30,037 nt of DNA from JASFUX01 sp050050115. GTDB lineage: Bacteria; Pseudomonadota; Alphaproteobacteria; Caulobacterales; Maricaulaceae. Under the pieces are notes generated by a model. The model was given only the letters and a program-made list of their open reading frames with translations, was not told where the DNA came from and did no database searches. The stretch covers positions 1 to 30,037 of the forward strand of contig JASFUX010000011.1 in NCBI GenBank assembly GCA_050050115.1, given 5' to 3'. A program made the position numbers and the translations under genes. This document shows, piece after piece, positions 1 through 8,013 of this stretch (within the stretch, counting starts at the first letter, position 1; the number at the start of each line of letters is the position of its first letter).

Positions 1-1229
1 AGGACGTGATCACCCGCAACGCCGTCGGCGCAGCCTGAACCAGGGTAGCAGATCAGTCCGTTCGCTTGGGCTTGCTTCTTGATCCGCGCGGCGAGCTTGA
101 GCTTGGGATCGAACGGCGCCTTCGACGCCCGGTCGGCGACCAGCTCGACGCCCACGAACAGGCCTCGACCGCGGATGTCGCCAAGCCACGTCGCGTCGCC
201 GAAACGCGCTTCAAGACGACTACGGAGCACCTCATGCGCGGCGCGTATGCGCGGCAGCAGATTCTCTTCCTCGATGGTTTCCTGCACCGCGAGCGCCGCG
301 GCGCAGGCGATGGCGTGACCGATGTAGGTGTGCCCGCCCTCGAAGCCGCCCGCGGCGACCGTCTCGAAGACGGCGTTGGACACCAGCATTGCGCCGATCG
401 GCTGATAGCCGCCGCCGAGGCCCTTCGCCATGGTGATGATGTCCGGCGTCGCGCCCTCGGCCTCGCAAGCGAAGCGATAGCCGGTGCGCCCCATGCCGCA
501 CATCACCTCGTCGGCGATCCAAAGGACGCCGTGGCGGTCGCAGATCTCGCGGATGCGGGCGAAGTAGCCGGGAACCGCGGGGACGACGCCGAGGACCGCG
601 CCGACCACCGGCTCGGCGATGAAAGCGGCGACGCGGCCCGGTCCGGATTGCTCGATCGCCGCTTCCAGCTCGTCCGCGACGCGCCGGCCGTAGGCCTCTT
701 CATCCTCGTCCGGCTCTTGATGACGGTAGGCGTAGCACGGGGCGATCGCGGGCTGCTGTTTCAGCAGCGGCTCGTATGGCGTCCGCCGCGCTCGCGCGCC
801 GCTGACCGCGAGCGCGCCCAGCGTATTGCCGTGATAGCTCTGGCGGCGGTGGATGATGAGCGCGCGCTCGGGCTCGCCGCGGGCGAGGTGGTAGGCGCGA
901 GCGAGCTTCATCGCCGTTTCGTTGGCCTCCGACCCTCCGGACACGAAGTAGGCGCGACCGAAGCCGTCCGGCGCCGCTGCGACGAGATTGGCCGCGAGCG
1001 CTTCGGCGGCGTCGTTCGAGAAGAAGGCGGTATGGGCGAAGGCGAGGGCGTCCGCTTGACGCTTGATCGCCTCGATCACCCGCGGATGGCCGTGGCCGAG
1101 GCAGGAAACCGCCGCGCCGCCCGAGCCGTCGAGGTATTCCTTGCCGTCCGAGCCGATCAGATAGACGCCGCGTCCGCCCGCTGCGCGCGGCGGCGGGGCG
1201 AGAGGGCTGCGGTGAAAAAGAGCGGTCAT
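1..1229 (-). CDS. Class-III pyridoxal-phosphate aminotransferase (partial, C-terminus beyond the left edge)
   Basis: PLP-dependent aminotransferase of the aspartate aminotransferase/omega-transaminase family (fold type I, class III), cytoplasmic. The reading frame is open from ATG at 1229 down to base 1 without a stop, so about 409 residues are present and the C-terminus is missing. Visible landmarks are the N-terminal GGAAVSCLGHGHP segment, SGGSEANETAMK (phosphate-binding region), the IADEVMCGMGRTG segment with the PLP-binding Asp, and MAKGLGGGYQPIGA, whose Lys269 should form the Schiff base. AGGA lies about 8 bases ahead of the start. Class-III members act on omega-amino acids, ornithine, beta-alanine or diamines; the sequence alone does not fix the substrate. 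It is divergent from the fecI-like gene, so a link with the peptide-uptake genes to its right is only inferred. Family assignment is firm, substrate unknown. Confidence 0.93.
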   Translation of the reverse strand, partial: MTALFHRSPLAPPPRAAGGRGVYLIGSDGKEYLDGSGGAAVSCLGHGHPRVIEAIKRQADALAFAHTAFFSNDAAEALAANLVAAAPDGFGRAYFVSGGSEANETAMKLARAYHLARGEPERALIIHRRQSYHGNTLGALAVSGARARRTPYEPLLKQQPAIAPCYAYRHQEPDEDEEAYGRRVADELEAAIEQSGPGRVAAFIAEPVVGAVLGVVPAVPGYFARIREICDRHGVLWIADEVMCGMGRTGYRFACEAEGATPDIITMAKGLGGGYQPIGAMLVSNAVFETVAAGGFEGGHTYIGHAIACAAALAVQETIEEENLLPRIRAAHEVLRSRLEARFGDATWLGDIRGRGLFVGVELVADRASKAPFDPKLKLAARIKKQAQANGLICYPGSGCADGVAGDHV

Positions 1230-1628
1230 CAGCCGATCCTGCCGGCGCTTTCCCGATACGCGAGCTGCGGAGCGGGACGCGCAAGCGATCGCCCATAGCG
1301 CCGTCGCTGCTCGGACGGAAGCGCTTTTCCGCCCCATGCTGCGAAAACCGCTCGCGAAGGCCAAAGCGAGCGAAGCCTATAGGTGCTTCGGACCTCGCGC
1401 TGGCTGCGTGGCGGCTTTGGCGCACTGTCGTTATTCCGTATTATGGCGATTGCGCCGGGCGGGCTTGCGCCCCTAAAGTTTTAAGAGCTGCGAGCCGGCC
1501 GGTCGGCTGAGGGGGAGACGTCCGGGCATTGATCGCGCAGGCGAGGGCGCTTGGCGGACTGCGACCGCGCTGTTGGGTCGCCGCCGGGCGCATGTTGAGG
1601 GGACTGAGCGCGCGAGGCGCGTCGATCG
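1230..1628. other. Divergent intergenic region, no gene seen
   Basis: About 400 bases separate the divergent aminotransferase and sigma-factor genes. I find no convincing small ORF or RNA gene. The region around 1425-1485 is AT-richer than its surroundings, and at 1458-1473 there is a small GGGCG/CGCCC stem followed by CTAAAGTTTT. This resembles a weak terminator or an operator rather than a strong one. Promoters for both flanking genes should lie here, but I cannot place -35 and -10 boxes with confidence. Confidence 0.4.
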
Positions 1629-2183
1629 ATGAAATCGTTGGATCTTCAAACGCTTTACAACGACTACGGCTCGGAGATCCGGCACTATCTGCGCGCCCGC
1701 TTCGGCGAGGGTCCTCCCGAGCCTGAGGACGTCGTTCAGGCCGCCTTCGCCAAGCTCGCCGCCTTCGCCGACCCTGCATCGGTCGACAATCCGCGCGCTT
1801 TCCTCTACGCGGCCGCACGCAACATTGCGATCGACGAGCACCGCAAGGCGACCCGTCGGCGGGCGCAGCATCAGCAGATGATGAGCCGCGCCGCCGAAGA
1901 AAATTTGGACGATTTGACGCCCGAGCGCGTCTTACTTTCGAAAGAACGTCTCGCCACGCTGCGGGCGGCGGTCGCAGAACTGCCGGCGGTCGAGCGCGAG
2001 GTGCTGTTGATGCGGCGGTTCAAGGCGATGAGCTACGCCGCGATCGGGGAGCGTCTAGGGCTGTCGGAGACCAGCGTGCGCCGGCACGTCGCAACGGCGA
2101 TGGCGCGCCTGCTCGATGCGCTCAAGGCGGCCGACAAACGAGCGCGGGGCCGGACGAACGGCGCCGCGGTCGAACGGGCTTGA
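1629..2183 (+). CDS. FecI-like ECF RNA polymerase sigma factor
   Basis: Extracytoplasmic-function sigma factor of the FecI type, 184 residues, usual length for the family. It directs RNA polymerase to the promoter of a co-encoded TonB-dependent receptor when released by its FecR partner. Sigma region 2 is seen around residues 5-75 (RHYLRARFG, EDVVQAAFAKLAAF, NPRAFLYAAARNIAIDEHR), and region 4 around residues 115-170 with ELPAVEREVLLMRRF and a helix-turn-helix reading YAAIGERLGLSETSVRRHV. The ATG at 1629 lacks a strong ribosome-binding site but gives the standard N-terminus. The stop overlaps a possible TTG start of the FecR gene, implying translational coupling. The linked receptor at 3393-6731 is the obvious target. 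Confidence 0.93.
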   Translation: MKSLDLQTLYNDYGSEIRHYLRARFGEGPPEPEDVVQAAFAKLAAFADPASVDNPRAFLYAAARNIAIDEHRKATRRRAQHQQMMSRAAEENLDDLTPERVLLSKERLATLRAAVAELPAVEREVLLMRRFKAMSYAAIGERLGLSETSVRRHVATAMARLLDALKAADKRARGRTNGAAVERA

Positions 2184-2185
2184 AA

Positions 2186-3244
2186 ATGACGACGATGGAC
2201 GAGGACGCACGGATCGACGCGCAAGCCTGCGAATGGCTGGCCGCGGAGCTGTCCGACGCGATGACCGATGATGAGCGCGCCGCGCGAGAGGCTTGGCTTG
2301 CGGCCGATCCGAAGCACCGCGCCGCCTACGAGGCCGCCGAAGCGGCTTGGCTGGCGCTTGGTCAGCTCCCCGGCGCGGAGCTGCTGGGCGAGACAGATCG
2401 TGCGGTGAACGAGAACCTGCTCGCGGATGGCGCGGAAGACGACGAGCGCGCGTCGCCGGGCGGGCGAGGTTTTGCCGCTGCTTTGGTGCGGCGACCGATC
2501 GCCGCCGGGTTGGCCGCGGCTGCGGTGCTGTTGACGGCGGGGCTGTTCGTCTTCGCGCCGTTCTCCGACGCCCCTGAAGAATCGAACGCCTTCGCCACCG
2601 CCACGGCGGAGCTGCGCGAGATCGTGCTGGCGGACGGCTCGACTCTGACCCTCGGCGCGGAGTCTTGGATCGTCGCGGAGTTCTCCGCTGAGGAGCGCCG
2701 GGTGGTGTTGAACAGCGGCGACGCCTTCTTCGACGTGACCAGCGACGATCCGCGTCCCTTCATAGTTGTCGCAGGCGACGCGCAGGTGCGGGTCGTCGGC
2801 ACGCAGTTCGAGGTCCGGCGAACCGATGACGAGGTGCGGGTCGGCGTGGTTGAAGGGATCGTCGAGGTGGCGCGCGCCGCTTTCGCCGATCAGCCCGGCG
2901 CGGAGGACACCGCTCGTATTCCGGCCGGCCAGTCGATCACCATTCGCCGCGGCGAGCGCTTGCCCGGAGCGCACACGCCCGAGCGCGCCGCGCCCGGCGC
3001 CTGGCGCGACGGGCGGCTGATCTACGAAAGCGCGCCACTGTCCCAAGTGATCGCCGACGCCAATCGCTACTATCCGCGCGAGATCCGGCTCGCGGCCGCG
3101 GAGCTTGAAGGCTTGACCGTCTCCGCTTCGTTCCGCACCGACGATATTCTGGTCCTGGTCGACGCCTTGACCTCGACCCTTCCGGTGACGTCGCAACGGC
3201 GAGGCAATGGCGATATCGACCTTCTTCCCGCCTCGCGTGAGTGA
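2186..3244 (+). CDS. FecR-family anti-sigma factor / signal transducer
   Basis: Inner-membrane regulator that holds the FecI-like sigma factor and relays the signal from the receptor's STN domain. About 352 residues. Order: N-terminal DUF4880-type cytoplasmic segment (ACEWLAAELSDAMTDDERAA, AWLAADPKHRAAYEAAE), one membrane segment near residues 108-128 (AGLAAAAVLLTAGLFVFAPF), a periplasmic FecR domain (LREIVLADGSTLTLGAES, FIVVAGDAQVRVVGTQFEV), and a C-terminal STN-like DUF4974 region (YESAPLSQVIADANRYYP). The start is uncertain: TTG at 2180 would overlap the sigma stop, while ATG at 2186 or 2195 would not. I chose 2186. Gene order sigma, FecR, receptor is the classical cell-surface signalling arrangement. 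Confidence 0.92.
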   Translation: MTTMDEDARIDAQACEWLAAELSDAMTDDERAAREAWLAADPKHRAAYEAAEAAWLALGQLPGAELLGETDRAVNENLLADGAEDDERASPGGRGFAAALVRRPIAAGLAAAAVLLTAGLFVFAPFSDAPEESNAFATATAELREIVLADGSTLTLGAESWIVAEFSAEERRVVLNSGDAFFDVTSDDPRPFIVVAGDAQVRVVGTQFEVRRTDDEVRVGVVEGIVEVARAAFADQPGAEDTARIPAGQSITIRRGERLPGAHTPERAAPGAWRDGRLIYESAPLSQVIADANRYYPREIRLAAAELEGLTVSASFRTDDILVLVDALTSTLPVTSQRRGNGDIDLLPASRE

Positions 3245-3299
3245 CCGCCGGTCCGCTCGCACGTTGATTGCGTCGGCGCTGCAACGACTTAGGGCGGCG

Positions 3300-3360
3300 G
3301 CGAAGCTTTTGCGAACTTTTTTGGCGGAATGGCGACGGGCGAACGTCTCACCTTCGACGG
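3300..3360 (+). promoter_or_regulatory. Possible FecI-type promoter ahead of the TonB receptor
   Basis: Between fecR and the receptor is the only T-rich patch in the region, GAACTTTTTTGG at 3313-3324, followed after about 19 bases by CGTCTCACC at 3344-3352. A T-tract followed by a CGTC core resembles what I recall of promoters between fecR and receptor genes in related bacteria, and CGT-type -10 cores are known for iron-starvation ECF sigma factors. This is inference from pattern and position. If transcription starts near 3352, ATG at 3207 and GTG at 3237 would be excluded as receptor starts. Confidence 0.3.
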
Positions 3361-3392
3361 GCAGCGATGACCGGTGCCCGACGCGCAAGGAG

Positions 3393-6300
3393 GTGGCGAG
3401 ACAGGACGCTGTCGCTGCGAGGGGAAGGGGCGTTTCCGGCGCATGGCGCCGGGGGGCGGTTCAAGCGGCTGGGATAGCCGCGCTCATTGCGGTCTTGAGT
3501 TCGTCGGCGCGAGCCGCAACCGGATCGGAAGAGCGCGACTTCGATGTTCCGAGCCAGCCGATCGTCAAGGCGCTTATTGAATTCTCTGACCAGGCCGACG
3601 TGCTGTTCGTGGAGTCGACGGAGAGATTCGGCGACGAAGTTTCGAGCGAGGTGCTTGGACGAATGAGCGTCCAGACCGCGCTCGAGGCGCTCTTGGACGG
3701 CACGGGGTTTGAGGGGGAAATCTCCAACGACGGTGTTCTCACGCTCGCGCCCGAAGCGCCGGAGCCTGATGGGAGCACACAGCCTATGACCACCAGCCGC
3801 AGAGCGTCGCTTCTCGCCGGGGCAGCCGCGATCTTCTTCGCCGGCCCGCCCGCGATTGCTCAAGACGAACCCGAGGAAGACCGCATCGTCGTCGTCGGGT
3901 CGCACATCGAAGGCTTCGGGGACAGCGGCGCCTTGCCCGTCACCGTCGTCACCCGCGAGGAGCTGGACGTCTTCGGCGCGGACAGCGCCGGCGACATGCT
4001 CGCCAACATTCCTTCGATCGGCGATTTCGAGTTCCGCGACCAGAACACCGGCACCAACGGCGCGCGCGGCGACGTCACCGGCGTCAGCCTGCGCGGTCTT
4101 GGATCAGGTCACACGTTGGTGCTCCTGAACGGCCGGCGCGTGGTTTCCCACCCGGTGTCCCAGGCGATCGGGTCCGTCCCCGTCACCTTCTTCAACGTCA
4201 ACGCCATCCCCGGCTCGATGATCGGCCGCGTGGAAATCCTCCGCGACGGCGCTTCGGCGCTTTACGGCGCGGACGCGATCGCCGGCGTCGTCAACTTCTC
4301 GCTCATGGACGACTACGACGGCGCCAACGTCGGCGGCCGCTACGGCGCTTCCACCGAGCACAGCCTGGAGGAATGGTCAGTCCAGGGGCGAACTGGCTGG
4401 GACCTCAACAACGGCCAGTCGAACCTGACGATCGGCGGCTCGTTCTACAATCGCTCAGACGTTGCCCATATTGAGCTTGAGGAATGGTTCGGCGAGCTCG
4501 ACCGCCGTCAGCTGGTGCCCGATCCGTTCACCGGCAGCACGCGATGGGACAACCGATCGACGCTCAGTCCGTATGCGCGGTTCCGGTCTGGCTTCCTTGA
4601 TGGCGACGGCGTGTTCCAAGGCGTGGCCGTGGATCAGGGCGCGACGGATCTAACCTCCGGGTCCGGTCTCTTTCACATGGAGCCGATTGGCTTCGACGAC
4701 GGGGTGACGCTGAACGACGGCTCGGTCGACATCAACACCGGCTCCATTCCGCGGGGCTTGCGATACAATTTCATCATGGACGAAATTGCGATCCCGGAGG
4801 TCGACCGCTTCTCGGGCGCCGCTTCGTTCACGCATTCGCTCGAGAACGATCTCGAGCTGTTCGCCGAGGCGCTCTACTTCGACTCCACCTCGAAGACGGC
4901 GCGCGCGCCGGGGCCGTTCGACGCCTCGCTCGCCTACATCATCGTGCCGGCGGACAACTACTACAATCCGTTCGGCCCGGTCGGCAGCCCGAACCGGCTG
5001 GCTGGCATCGACGCGCCGGCGGGCGGTCTCGACATCCTGATCAACGGCTACCGCCCGGTCGAGATGGGTCCGCGGATCATCGAAGTCGAGCAGGACCTCT
5101 ACCGCGTCCTTGGCGGCATTCGCGGCTTCAATCATGGCTGGGAATGGGAATCGGCGATTGGCTATTCGGAATCGAACGTCTCGGACGAGGAGTTCAACCG
5201 GACATCCAAGACCCTGCTACAGGCGCAGATGGAGCTGACGACGCCGGACGCCTTCAATCCGTTCGGCGGGCCGGGCGCGAACTCCGCGGCGGTGCTCGAC
5301 GCCGTGCGCATCTCAACTGTGCGCGCGGGCGAGGCCAGTATGACGACCCTCGATTTCCGCGCCAATCGGCCCGACTTGTTCAACCTCTTCGGCAACGACG
5401 TCGGCGCCGCCTTCGGCATCGAGTGGCGGGACGAGGAGATCTTCGAGGACTCCGACCCGCGTCTCGACGGCACGACGCAATTCACCACCGGCGCGGTGCC
5501 GGACGAAAGCGACGTGGTCGGCGTCTCGGCGACGAACGACTTCGGCGGCGATCGCGATACGTGGTCGGCCTACGGCGAACTCGCGGTTCCGATCATCGAA
5601 GACGGCGAGGGCGTCCCGCTTGTCTACGCCCTCGATCTGCAGCTCGCAGCTCGCTACGAAGAGGCGTCGGACTATGGCGATGCTTTCAAACCCAAGGCCG
5701 CGCTGCACTGGTTCTTGCTCCCAGAGCTTTCCTTGCGCGGGTCGTACGCGGAAGGCTTCCGCGCGCCGAACCTAGTGCAGATCAATCAAGGCACGATCAT
5801 TCGCCGCAACCAGGGCGATCCGGACCCGTGGCGTGAGGACGTGGTGGGCAACGCCAACGACATCGGCGACACCTATCGGCCGTCCGAAAGGGCGGGGAAC
5901 CCCAACCTCGATCCCGAAGAGAGCGAGAGCTACAACATCGGCGCGGTCTATCAGCCGCTCGCCGGGCCGCTCGACGGGCTGCGCATCGGCGTCGATTGGT
6001 GGCGTATTGAAACGACAGACGCCATCGCGACGGTTGGCGTCGAACGCCAACTGGAGTCGGATGCCGAAGCCAGGATGGTGGGCAGCTTCAACCCGGCCGT
6101 CATTCGCGCCGCAGTGACCCCCGCCGACCAGGCGGCGTTCGATGCATGGAACCTCGCCAACCCCGACGATCAACGCACGGCGGCGGGCGAAGTGCTCTTG
6201 GTGCTCGACAGCTACATCAATCTCGACGTTCGAGAAGTCGAAGGCGTCGACTACTCGGTGAGCTACGATACGCCTGAGTACAGCTTCGGCTCTTTGAGTT

Positions 6301-6731
6301 TCGCCGTCGCCGCGACCCAGCTCCAAACGTTTGAGGAATCTCGAACCGTTCAAGGGATGTTGGAAGTCGACGACCTGATCGAGCGGAACGGCAACCCCGA
6401 ATGGCGCGCCAGCGCCTCGGTCGGTTGGAGCCGCGGCAACTGGGGCGCTCAGGCTCAGGCGCGCTATGTCTCGGAAGTCGAGGACACCTCCGGCGGGGTT
6501 GGCGGCGTCGACTGGTACGTTGACTCCTGGACCACGGTGAACGCCCTGGTCGCCTACGACTTCGAAGACGGCTGGGAGAACTCCGCCGCCCACGGGCTTG
6601 GTCTCCGGCTCGGCGTGCGCAACCTCTTCAACGAAACGCCGCCGCATGCGGACGAAAGCCCGGGCTATTTCGATCGCCTGCACAACGTGGAGGGTCGGGT
6701 CATCTACGGTCAGCTCTCCAAAGAGTTCTAG
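3393..6731 (+). CDS. TonB-dependent outer-membrane receptor with N-terminal STN signalling domain
   Basis: Outer-membrane active-transport receptor, signal-transducing type. Frame 3207-6731 is open for 1174 residues. Order: signal-peptide-like stretch (3456-3518, AAGIAALIAVLSSSARA), STN domain (about 3540-3746, DFDVPSQPIVKALIEFSDQ to GVLTL), a second signal-peptide-like stretch beginning at an ATG (3786-3863, RRASLLAGAAAIFFAGPPAIAQ), a TonB-box-like DRIVVVGS, the plug (LPVTVVTREEL, VSLRGLGSGHTLVLLNGRRV, EILRDGASALYGADAIAGVVNF), and a 22-strand-type barrel ending in Phe (LSKEF). No start has an ideal ribosome-binding site. ATG 3207 and GTG 3237 overlap fecR and leave an odd 80-residue leader; GTG 3393 gives a normal leader and is my choice; ATG 3786 would drop the STN domain. 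A terminator follows. Neighbouring peptidases suggest a peptide-like ligand rather than a siderophore, but this is inference. Confidence 0.88.
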   Translation: MARQDAVAARGRGVSGAWRRGAVQAAGIAALIAVLSSSARAATGSEERDFDVPSQPIVKALIEFSDQADVLFVESTERFGDEVSSEVLGRMSVQTALEALLDGTGFEGEISNDGVLTLAPEAPEPDGSTQPMTTSRRASLLAGAAAIFFAGPPAIAQDEPEEDRIVVVGSHIEGFGDSGALPVTVVTREELDVFGADSAGDMLANIPSIGDFEFRDQNTGTNGARGDVTGVSLRGLGSGHTLVLLNGRRVVSHPVSQAIGSVPVTFFNVNAIPGSMIGRVEILRDGASALYGADAIAGVVNFSLMDDYDGANVGGRYGASTEHSLEEWSVQGRTGWDLNNGQSNLTIGGSFYNRSDVAHIELEEWFGELDRRQLVPDPFTGSTRWDNRSTLSPYARFRSGFLDGDGVFQGVAVDQGATDLTSGSGLFHMEPIGFDDGVTLNDGSVDINTGSIPRGLRYNFIMDEIAIPEVDRFSGAASFTHSLENDLELFAEALYFDSTSKTARAPGPFDASLAYIIVPADNYYNPFGPVGSPNRLAGIDAPAGGLDILINGYRPVEMGPRIIEVEQDLYRVLGGIRGFNHGWEWESAIGYSESNVSDEEFNRTSKTLLQAQMELTTPDAFNPFGGPGANSAAVLDAVRISTVRAGEASMTTLDFRANRPDLFNLFGNDVGAAFGIEWRDEEIFEDSDPRLDGTTQFTTGAVPDESDVVGVSATNDFGGDRDTWSAYGELAVPIIEDGEGVPLVYALDLQLAARYEEASDYGDAFKPKAALHWFLLPELSLRGSYAEGFRAPNLVQINQGTIIRRNQGDPDPWREDVVGNANDIGDTYRPSERAGNPNLDPEESESYNIGAVYQPLAGPLDGLRIGVDWWRIETTDAIATVGVERQLESDAEARMVGSFNPAVIRAAVTPADQAAFDAWNLANPDDQRTAAGEVLLVLDSYINLDVREVEGVDYSVSYDTPEYSFGSLSFAVAATQLQTFEESRTVQGMLEVDDLIERNGNPEWRASASVGWSRGNWGAQAQARYVSEVEDTSGGVGGVDWYVDSWTTVNALVAYDFEDGWENSAAHGLGLRLGVRNLFNETPPHADESPGYFDRLHNVEGRVIYGQLSKEF

Positions 6732-6745
6732 TCTCTCGACTCTCG

Positions 6746-6774
6746 CGGCGGACGCTTCGGCGTCCGCCGTTTTT
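6746..6774 (+). terminator. Strong intrinsic terminator after the TonB receptor
   Basis: A perfect 10-bp stem (CGGCGGACGC at 6746-6755 pairing with GCGTCCGCCG at 6760-6769) closed by a very stable TTCG tetraloop is followed by five T's. It starts 14 bases after the receptor stop and ends only 21 bases ahead of the carboxypeptidase ATG. Confidence 0.93.
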
Positions 6775-6795
6775 CTATGGCAGGGTGGCTTCGGC

Positions 6796-8007
6796 ATGAC
6801 GGAGCGCGGAGCCGTGAACCGCATCAGGAGAGCAATCGCAACAGCGGCCGTGACCGGCGTCTTGATCAGCGTCGGGGCGACGACTGCACCCGCGCGCGCG
6901 GATGACGACCAAGCCTATCGTCCTGGACCGACCTGCGATTTCGGCGCAGTCGTGTTCGACGGCGACTACGAAGGCGGGCGCCTCAATGGCTGCATCGAGA
7001 CCGGAGCAAACGCCTTTGCGCTGGTGACGGGCCCCGAGGACACGCCGATCAACCCAAGCGCCTGGTATGCCTTTCGGGTCGACAGTGAAGACGGTGGAAC
7101 GCTCGATCTGACCATTCGATACCGACAAGGAAGGCACCGCTACGCGCCCAAGCTGAGCCATGACGGCGAGGCTTGGAGCGAGCTTGAGGCGTTCCGTGTC
7201 GCCGAGGACGAGTCGGCCGTGAGCTTCACGATCGATCTCGACGACGGCCCGATCTGGATCGCCGGTCAGCCGCTCGCAGTCTCAGCGAACGTGGAGGCGT
7301 GGCTGGCGAACTATGCTGACCGGCGCGATCTGGTGATCGAAACGCTGGGCGAGTCCGAGGAGGGCCGCCCGATCCGCGCGCTGCGCACGCGCGTGACGCG
7401 TCGTCAGGTGCTGTTCATCGTCGGCCGCCAGCATCCCCCGGAAACCACAGGCAGCGTGGCGCTCGAAGCCTTCGTCGATCGCGTCCTCACCGACGAGCCG
7501 CTGGCGAACCGCTTTCGCCGCCGCTTCTCCGTTCACGTCATTCCGGTGCTCAACCCGGACGGCGTCGCGCGCGGCCATTGGCGGCACAACAGTCGCGGGC
7601 TCGATCTCAATCGCGACTGGGGTCCGTTCACTCAAGCCGAATCGCGTCTCGCCGCTGCTGCGCTTGACGACGCGACGCGCGAGAATCCCGAGCGACTGGC
7701 GTTGTTCCTCGATTTCCACTCGACCTGGAACGACGTCTTCTACACCCAGCCCGACGGCGTTCCCGGACGGCGCATGGATTTTCCCGCCGCCTGGATCGCC
7801 GCGGTCGACGCGCGCGTTGAAGGCGGCGGTCCGCCGCGCAACGCCACCCACAATCCCGGCCTGCCGACGGCGAAGAACTGGGTCTATGAGACCTACCGCG
7901 CGCCGGCGATCACCTTCGAGCTGGGCGACGCGACGCCGATCCCGCGGATCGAAGCGATCGCCGAGGCGGCCGCGGAGGAGGCGATGCGCCTCCTCTTGGA
8001 GGACTAG
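6796..8007 (+). CDS. M14-family zinc carboxypeptidase, exported
   Basis: Metallocarboxypeptidase-type enzyme, 403 residues. An N-terminal signal peptide (residues 9-35, ending APARADDD) points to the periplasm or outside. Residues 40-165 form a beta-rich N-terminal domain typical of the cytosolic-carboxypeptidase-like M14 subgroup, and the catalytic domain follows. Zinc ligands are visible as His213 and Glu216 (QHPPE) and His308 (LDFHSTWND); the catalytic Glu is most likely Glu375 in ITFELGD; the LNRDW motif at 271-275 is the usual substrate-binding Asn-Arg. I chose ATG 6796 because AGGGTGG lies upstream and the signal peptide follows; the frame is open further upstream, but that part lies in the receptor gene and terminator. 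The next gene follows after 6 bases. Members remove C-terminal or branched amino acids from peptides or peptidoglycan; the exact substrate is not readable. Confidence 0.92.
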   Translation: MTERGAVNRIRRAIATAAVTGVLISVGATTAPARADDDQAYRPGPTCDFGAVVFDGDYEGGRLNGCIETGANAFALVTGPEDTPINPSAWYAFRVDSEDGGTLDLTIRYRQGRHRYAPKLSHDGEAWSELEAFRVAEDESAVSFTIDLDDGPIWIAGQPLAVSANVEAWLANYADRRDLVIETLGESEEGRPIRALRTRVTRRQVLFIVGRQHPPETTGSVALEAFVDRVLTDEPLANRFRRRFSVHVIPVLNPDGVARGHWRHNSRGLDLNRDWGPFTQAESRLAAAALDDATRENPERLALFLDFHSTWNDVFYTQPDGVPGRRMDFPAAWIAAVDARVEGGGPPRNATHNPGLPTAKNWVYETYRAPAITFELGDATPIPRIEAIAEAAAEEAMRLLLED

Positions 8008-8013
8008 GGTCAC

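Noticed and set aside
6598..6795. Upstream extension of the M14 peptidase frame
   Set aside because: It overlaps the receptor's last strands in another frame and the terminator; the signal peptide begins only after ATG 6796.
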